A program made the translations under genes and the position numbers. Shown here piece by piece: positions 60,837-64,000 of a DNA stretch of 64,000 nt. This DNA is from Clostridia bacterium (GTDB taxonomy: Bacteria > Bacillota > Clostridia > Christensenellales > Aristaeellaceae), in NCBI GenBank assembly GCA_017547805.1, contig JAFYOR010000028.1, positions 1-64,000 of the forward strand, in the 5' to 3' direction. The notes under the pieces were generated by a model. The model had not been told where the DNA came from. It ran no database searches and saw nothing but the letters and a program-made list of their open reading frames with translations. Numbering within the stretch: position 1 is the stretch's first letter; the number at the start of each line of letters is the position of its first letter.

Positions 60837-61109
60837 ATGAGCAAGATCATCAAACCGGCCGTTTGCGGCACCCTTGAGTCCAGCGACGCGTTCGTCACGC
60901 TGGAACCCGGCGGCGAAGGGCTTGATATTCAGATTGAATCCGTCGTCATGAAACAGTTCGGGGATGAAATCCTGGCCGTAACCAAGGACGTGCTCCGCGA
61001 GTTCGGCGTTGACAATGCAAGGGTATCCGTGGTGGATCGCGGCGCGCTGGAATGCGTGCTGCGCGCCCGGCTGGAATGCGCCGTGCTGCGCGCGAAAGGA
61101 GAATGCTGA
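60837..61109 (+). CDS. citD: Citrate/citramalate lyase acyl carrier protein (gamma subunit)
   Basis: A 90-residue carrier whose serine receives the phosphoribosyl-dephospho-CoA prosthetic group. VCGTLESSDAFVTLEPG contains the modified Ser (about residue 15) in the family context G-T-L-E-S. Normal CitD length. ACGAGGTGATATAG precedes the ATG at 60837. Its stop overlaps the citE start by one base. In this cluster it is probably part of citramalate lyase, EC 4.1.3.22, rather than citrate lyase; that is inference from neighbours. Confidence 0.94.
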   Translation: MSKIIKPAVCGTLESSDAFVTLEPGGEGLDIQIESVVMKQFGDEILAVTKDVLREFGVDNARVSVVDRGALECVLRARLECAVLRAKGEC

Positions 61110-61987
61110 TGCGTCGGAGTATGCTGTTTTTGCCGGGCAACACCCCCAATATCATCCAGAACGGCGGCATTCTCGGCGCTGACGCCGTGATCCTCGATCT
61201 CGAAGACGCCGTCGCCCCCACCGAGAAGGACTCCGCGCGCATCCTCGTGCGCAGCGTCATCCGCGCCATGGGCTTTGATCGCTGCGAAGTGATCGTGCGC
61301 ATCAATTCCATCGACACCCCGTTCTGGCAGAAGGACCTGGACGCCATCATTCCCGTGCGTCCCCATCTGATCATGCCGCCCAAGACAGCCTGCGTACAGG
61401 ACGTTCTGACGGTTGACGCGTACATCACGCATCTGGAAGAAAAGCTGGGCATGGAGCATGGCAGTGTGGGACTTATCCCGCTGATTGAGACCGCGCTCGG
61501 CGTTGAAAACGCGTTTCAGATCGCGTCGGCCTGTCCGCGCGTCAAGGCCATTTTCCTTGGCGGCGAGGATCTGACCGCCGACCTTCACTGCAAACGCACA
61601 AAAGAAGGCGAAGAAATCAGCTATGCCCGCTGCCGACTGGTCTGCGCAGCACGCGCAGCCGGCGTGGAGGTATACGACACCCCGTTCACCGATGTCAACG
61701 ACGACGAGGGAATTTACACCGATGCCGCCAAAGCAAAGAGCCTTGGCTTCACCGGAAAATCCGCCATCTCTCCCCGTCATGTCAAGGCGATCAACGAAGT
61801 GTTCAGCCCGTCCCTCAAGGACATTGAATACGCGTATGAGGTGATGGAAGCCATCCGCATCGGTAAGGAGCAGGGCAAGGGCGCCGTCTCCCTGCGCGGC
61901 AAGATGATCGACGCGCCAATCGTCGCTCGCGCCATGCAGACCATTGAGGCCGCCGAAGAGCTCGGTCTTGGAAGGGAGGACATCTGA
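61109..61987 (+). CDS. citE: Citrate/citramalate lyase beta subunit
   Basis: Cleaves the acyl-ACP thioester. The 292-residue TIM-barrel protein starts MRRSMLFLPGNTPNIIQNGG and has ADAVILDLEDAVAPTEKDSA near 25 (acidic metal loop), PLIETALGVENAF near 130 and FLGGEDLTADL near 150. GKSAISPRHVKAINEVFSPS near 220 is also conserved. AAAGGAG precedes the ATG at 61109, which overlaps the citD stop. Its own stop overlaps citF (TGATG). Expected product with acetate is pyruvate if the substrate is citramalate, oxaloacetate if citrate. Confidence 0.94.
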   Translation: MRRSMLFLPGNTPNIIQNGGILGADAVILDLEDAVAPTEKDSARILVRSVIRAMGFDRCEVIVRINSIDTPFWQKDLDAIIPVRPHLIMPPKTACVQDVLTVDAYITHLEEKLGMEHGSVGLIPLIETALGVENAFQIASACPRVKAIFLGGEDLTADLHCKRTKEGEEISYARCRLVCAARAAGVEVYDTPFTDVNDDEGIYTDAAKAKSLGFTGKSAISPRHVKAINEVFSPSLKDIEYAYEVMEAIRIGKEQGKGAVSLRGKMIDAPIVARAMQTIEAAEELGLGREDI

Positions 61988-63393
61988 TGGAAACCAAGCT
62001 GGTCAAAACGCTGCGCGAAGCCATCGAGCTTGCCGGCCTTGAAAGCGGCATGTCCGTCTCCTTCCACCACCACCTGCGCAACGGCGATTACACCCTCAAT
62101 ATGGTGATGGATCAGATCGCCGAGATGGGCATCCGGAATCTGACGCTCAATGCAAGTTCGCTCTTTGATACCCATCTGCCTCTTGAAAAGCACATCCGCA
62201 ATCACGTCGTTAGCAAGATCAACACCAACTATATGTCCGCAGGCCTTGGCCGCCTCATTTCCGAAGGCCTGATGGAAGAGCCGGTTGATTTCCGCACGCA
62301 CGGCGGACGACCGCGGGACATCGCGCTGGGCATCACGCCCATTGACGTGGCGTTCATCGCCGCGCCCGCTTCGGACTGCGCGGGCAACTGTTCCGGCAAG
62401 TTCGGTCCGTCCGCCTGCGGCAGCCTTGGCTACGCCTTCCCGGACGCCATGTATGCCAAAAAGGTGATTGTCATCACCGATCATCTGGTGGAGTATCCCC
62501 TGTCCGGCTGGTCGATTCCGGAGATCTATGTGGATTATGTCGTTGAGGTCGACGCCATCGGCAATCCTGCCGGCATCGTCTCCGGCACGACGAAAATCAC
62601 CCGCGATCCGGTCGGCCTCATCATGGCGGAGACCGCTGTCAAGGTGATTGCGCATTCCGGGCTGCTCAAAGACGGCTTCTCCTTCCAGACCGGCGCCGGC
62701 GGCGCGTCGCTGGCTGCCGCCCGCTTCCTGATGGATGTGATGCTTCGCGACAACATCAAGGGCTCCTTTGCCTCCGGCGGCATCACCGGATATCTTGTGG
62801 ATATGCTCAACGCCGGCTGCTTCAGGTCGCTGATGGACGTGCAGTGCTTTGATCTCAAGGCGGTGGAGTCCATCCGAACCAATCCGAATCATCATGAGAT
62901 TTCCGCCATGCACTACGCCTCCCCTGCCGCCGCAAGCGCGGTGGTCGACAAGCTGGACGTCGTCATTCTCGGCGCAACCGAGGTGGATACGCAATTCAAT
63001 GTCAATGTCCACACCGATTCCAGCGGATACATCATGGGCGGCAGCGGCGGACACAGCGACACCGCGGCCGGCGCAAAGCTCGCCATGATCATCGCGCCGC
63101 TCTTCCGCGCAAGGCTCCCCATCGTCACCGACCGCGTCTCGTGCATCTCCACCCCCGGCAAGGACATCGACGTGCTGGTCACGCAGCGCGGCGTCGCCGT
63201 GAATCCGAAAAACCAGGAGCTGCTGCTGCGGCTTAAGGACGCAGGGCTTCCGGTGACGGAGATGGAGACGCTCAAGCATACCGCCGAAAAGATTACCGGC
63301 ACGCCGAAAAAAGCCGTCGCAAACGGACGCGCCGTCGCCAACGTGATCTGGCGTGACGGCACGCAGATTGACACCATCCGCAGCATTGGATAA
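61987..63393 (+). CDS. citF: Citrate/citramalate lyase alpha subunit (CoA-transferase type)
   Basis: Exchanges the acetyl group on the carrier for the incoming acid. The 468-residue protein contains SFHHHLRNGDYTLNMVMDQI near 25, APASDCAGNCSGKFGPSACG near 126, FQTGAGGASLAAARFL near 238 and GSGGHSDTAAGAKL near 354. Citrate lyase alpha chains are usually about 500-515 residues, so the N-terminus is shorter by about 40. The accessory genes citC, citX and citG are not in the window. Starts in a TGATG overlap with citE. Confidence 0.93.
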   Translation: METKLVKTLREAIELAGLESGMSVSFHHHLRNGDYTLNMVMDQIAEMGIRNLTLNASSLFDTHLPLEKHIRNHVVSKINTNYMSAGLGRLISEGLMEEPVDFRTHGGRPRDIALGITPIDVAFIAAPASDCAGNCSGKFGPSACGSLGYAFPDAMYAKKVIVITDHLVEYPLSGWSIPEIYVDYVVEVDAIGNPAGIVSGTTKITRDPVGLIMAETAVKVIAHSGLLKDGFSFQTGAGGASLAAARFLMDVMLRDNIKGSFASGGITGYLVDMLNAGCFRSLMDVQCFDLKAVESIRTNPNHHEISAMHYASPAAASAVVDKLDVVILGATEVDTQFNVNVHTDSSGYIMGGSGGHSDTAAGAKLAMIIAPLFRARLPIVTDRVSCISTPGKDIDVLVTQRGVAVNPKNQELLLRLKDAGLPVTEMETLKHTAEKITGTPKKAVANGRAVANVIWRDGTQIDTIRSIG

Positions 63394-63404
63394 AGGAATG
63401 GATT

Positions 63405-64000
63405 ATGAGAAACATCAGCGCAAAGCAAATCACAGAAGTGGTACGACGCCTGTGCATTGAGGCGAACTGCCACCTGACAAACGATCTGAAGGAGCGAATC
63501 GCCGCCTGCAGGGCGTGCGAGCCGTTCCCGGTCGCGCAGGGCATCCTCGACCAGATCATCGAAAACTATCACATCGCCGACGAGCAAAGCGTTCCCGTCT
63601 GTCAGGACACCGGCATGGCATGCGTGTTCATCGACGTGGGACAGGACGTCCACATCGAAGGTTCGGTGGAAGAAGCCATTCACGAGGGCGTCCGTCAGGG
63701 ATATGCCGACGGCTATCTGCGCAAGAGCGTCGTGCGCGATCCGCTTGACCGCGTCAACACCGGCGACAATACGCCCGCTATGATCTACTACCAGCTTATC
63801 CCCGGCGATCAGGTAAAAATCACCGTCGCGCCGAAGGGATTCGGCAGCGAAAACATGAGCCAGATCAAAATGCTCAAGCCCTCCGACGGACTTGACGGCG
63901 TCAGGGATTTCGTGGTGAAGGTTGTGGAAGAAGCGGGCCCGAATCCCTGCCCGCCGATCGTCGTGGGCGTAGGCGTGGGCGGCACGTTTGATAAAGCTGC
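63405..64000 (+). CDS. Class I fumarase-type hydratase alpha subunit, probable mesaconase (3' end beyond window)
   Basis: The first 198 residues of a TtdA/FumA-alpha type iron-sulfur hydratase. PVCQDTGMACVFIDVGQDVH near residue 65 provides the first Fe-S cysteine, and GPNPCPPIVVGVGVGGTFD near 180 a second conserved cysteine block; NTGDNTPAMIYY also fits. Two-subunit enzymes of this class hydrate fumarate and, in the methylaspartate pathway, mesaconate to (S)-citramalate. The neighbours make mesaconase the best guess; fumarase or tartrate dehydratase remain possible. AAAGGA is 7 nt before the ATG at 63405. The beta subunit should follow outside the window. Confidence 0.9.
   Translation, partial: MRNISAKQITEVVRRLCIEANCHLTNDLKERIAACRACEPFPVAQGILDQIIENYHIADEQSVPVCQDTGMACVFIDVGQDVHIEGSVEEAIHEGVRQGYADGYLRKSVVRDPLDRVNTGDNTPAMIYYQLIPGDQVKITVAPKGFGSENMSQIKMLKPSDGLDGVRDFVVKVVEEAGPNPCPPIVVGVGVGGTFDKA

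Noticed and set aside
61109-63393. HMG-CoA or malyl-CoA lyase identity for citE
   Set aside because: The one-base overlaps with citD and citF and the carrier protein with its G-T-L-E-S site show a three-subunit citrate-lyase-type enzyme.

Overview
The window looks like a chromosomal stretch from an endospore-forming, GC-rich member of the Bacillota, most likely a Clostridia lineage. Support comes from Firmicutes-style Shine-Dalgarno sequences (GGAGG), sigma-A promoters with 17-nt spacers, sporulation genes (yqfC, yqfD and a 30-codon spoVM-like gene) and Bacillus/Clostridium gene orders. I saw no rRNA, tRNA, CRISPR, phage or insertion-sequence genes. Species cannot be named from the sequence alone.

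Layout. 1-6.1 kb (minus): 5' part of pyruvate phosphate dikinase, then recG, fakA and an Asp23 gene, divergent from rpmB. A tiny spoVM-like gene and a 50-aa membrane protein follow, matching the B. subtilis spoVM-rpmB-yloU-yloV-recG neighbourhood. 7-15.7 kb (minus): a PrsA-like lipoprotein foldase, then the operon yybS-like/rplI/dnaB/topB plus two membrane proteins. 15.8-23.3 kb: a YwaF-like protein, a repeat-rich possible beta-propeller, a TSCPD protein, glmM with a left-handed beta-helix transferase, an ADP-ribosylglycohydrolase, and a DUF1538 transporter-like protein paired with a double PII-like regulator. 23.5-29.2 kb: an amino-acid ABC transporter split around a divergent promoter region, with an aminotransferase, a hydroxycarboxylate-dehydrogenase-like enzyme and an RluD-type pseudouridine synthase. 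29.4-33.7 kb: an SH3-repeat exported protein, a small XRE regulator, and an enolase with a hairpin over its ribosome binding site followed by a TauE/SafE-like protein; then an SdpI-like protein. 33.8-43.4 kb (minus): trmH-plsX-acpP-rnc-smc-ftsY-(unknown)-dusB, with a five-unit, about 117-bp tandem repeat array inserted between acpP and rnc. 43.6-52 kb (minus): yqfC-yqfD-phoH-pgpH-ybeY-cdd-era-yqeC and an exported SH3 protein. 52-54.9 kb: a regulator-like protein without a DNA-binding domain, an AEC transporter and a third exported SH3 protein.

55.1-64 kb is the metabolic highlight. It is a divergent cluster encoding the methylaspartate route of glutamate fermentation. Leftward are a P-loop protein, glmS, glmL, glmE (B12-dependent glutamate mutase and its reactivase) and methylaspartate ammonia-lyase. 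Rightward are a citDEF-type lyase and the start of a class I fumarase-type hydratase. Read together, glutamate goes to 3-methylaspartate, mesaconate, citramalate, then acetate and pyruvate. This makes the citDEF genes a probable citramalate lyase and the hydratase a probable mesaconase. Two sigma-A promoters face away from each other in the 187-bp gap between the two arms.

The least explained elements are the in-frame 117-bp repeat array inside the rnc operon, the P-loop protein tied to glutamate mutase, the DUF1538/double-PII pair and the hairpin over the enolase ribosome binding site.
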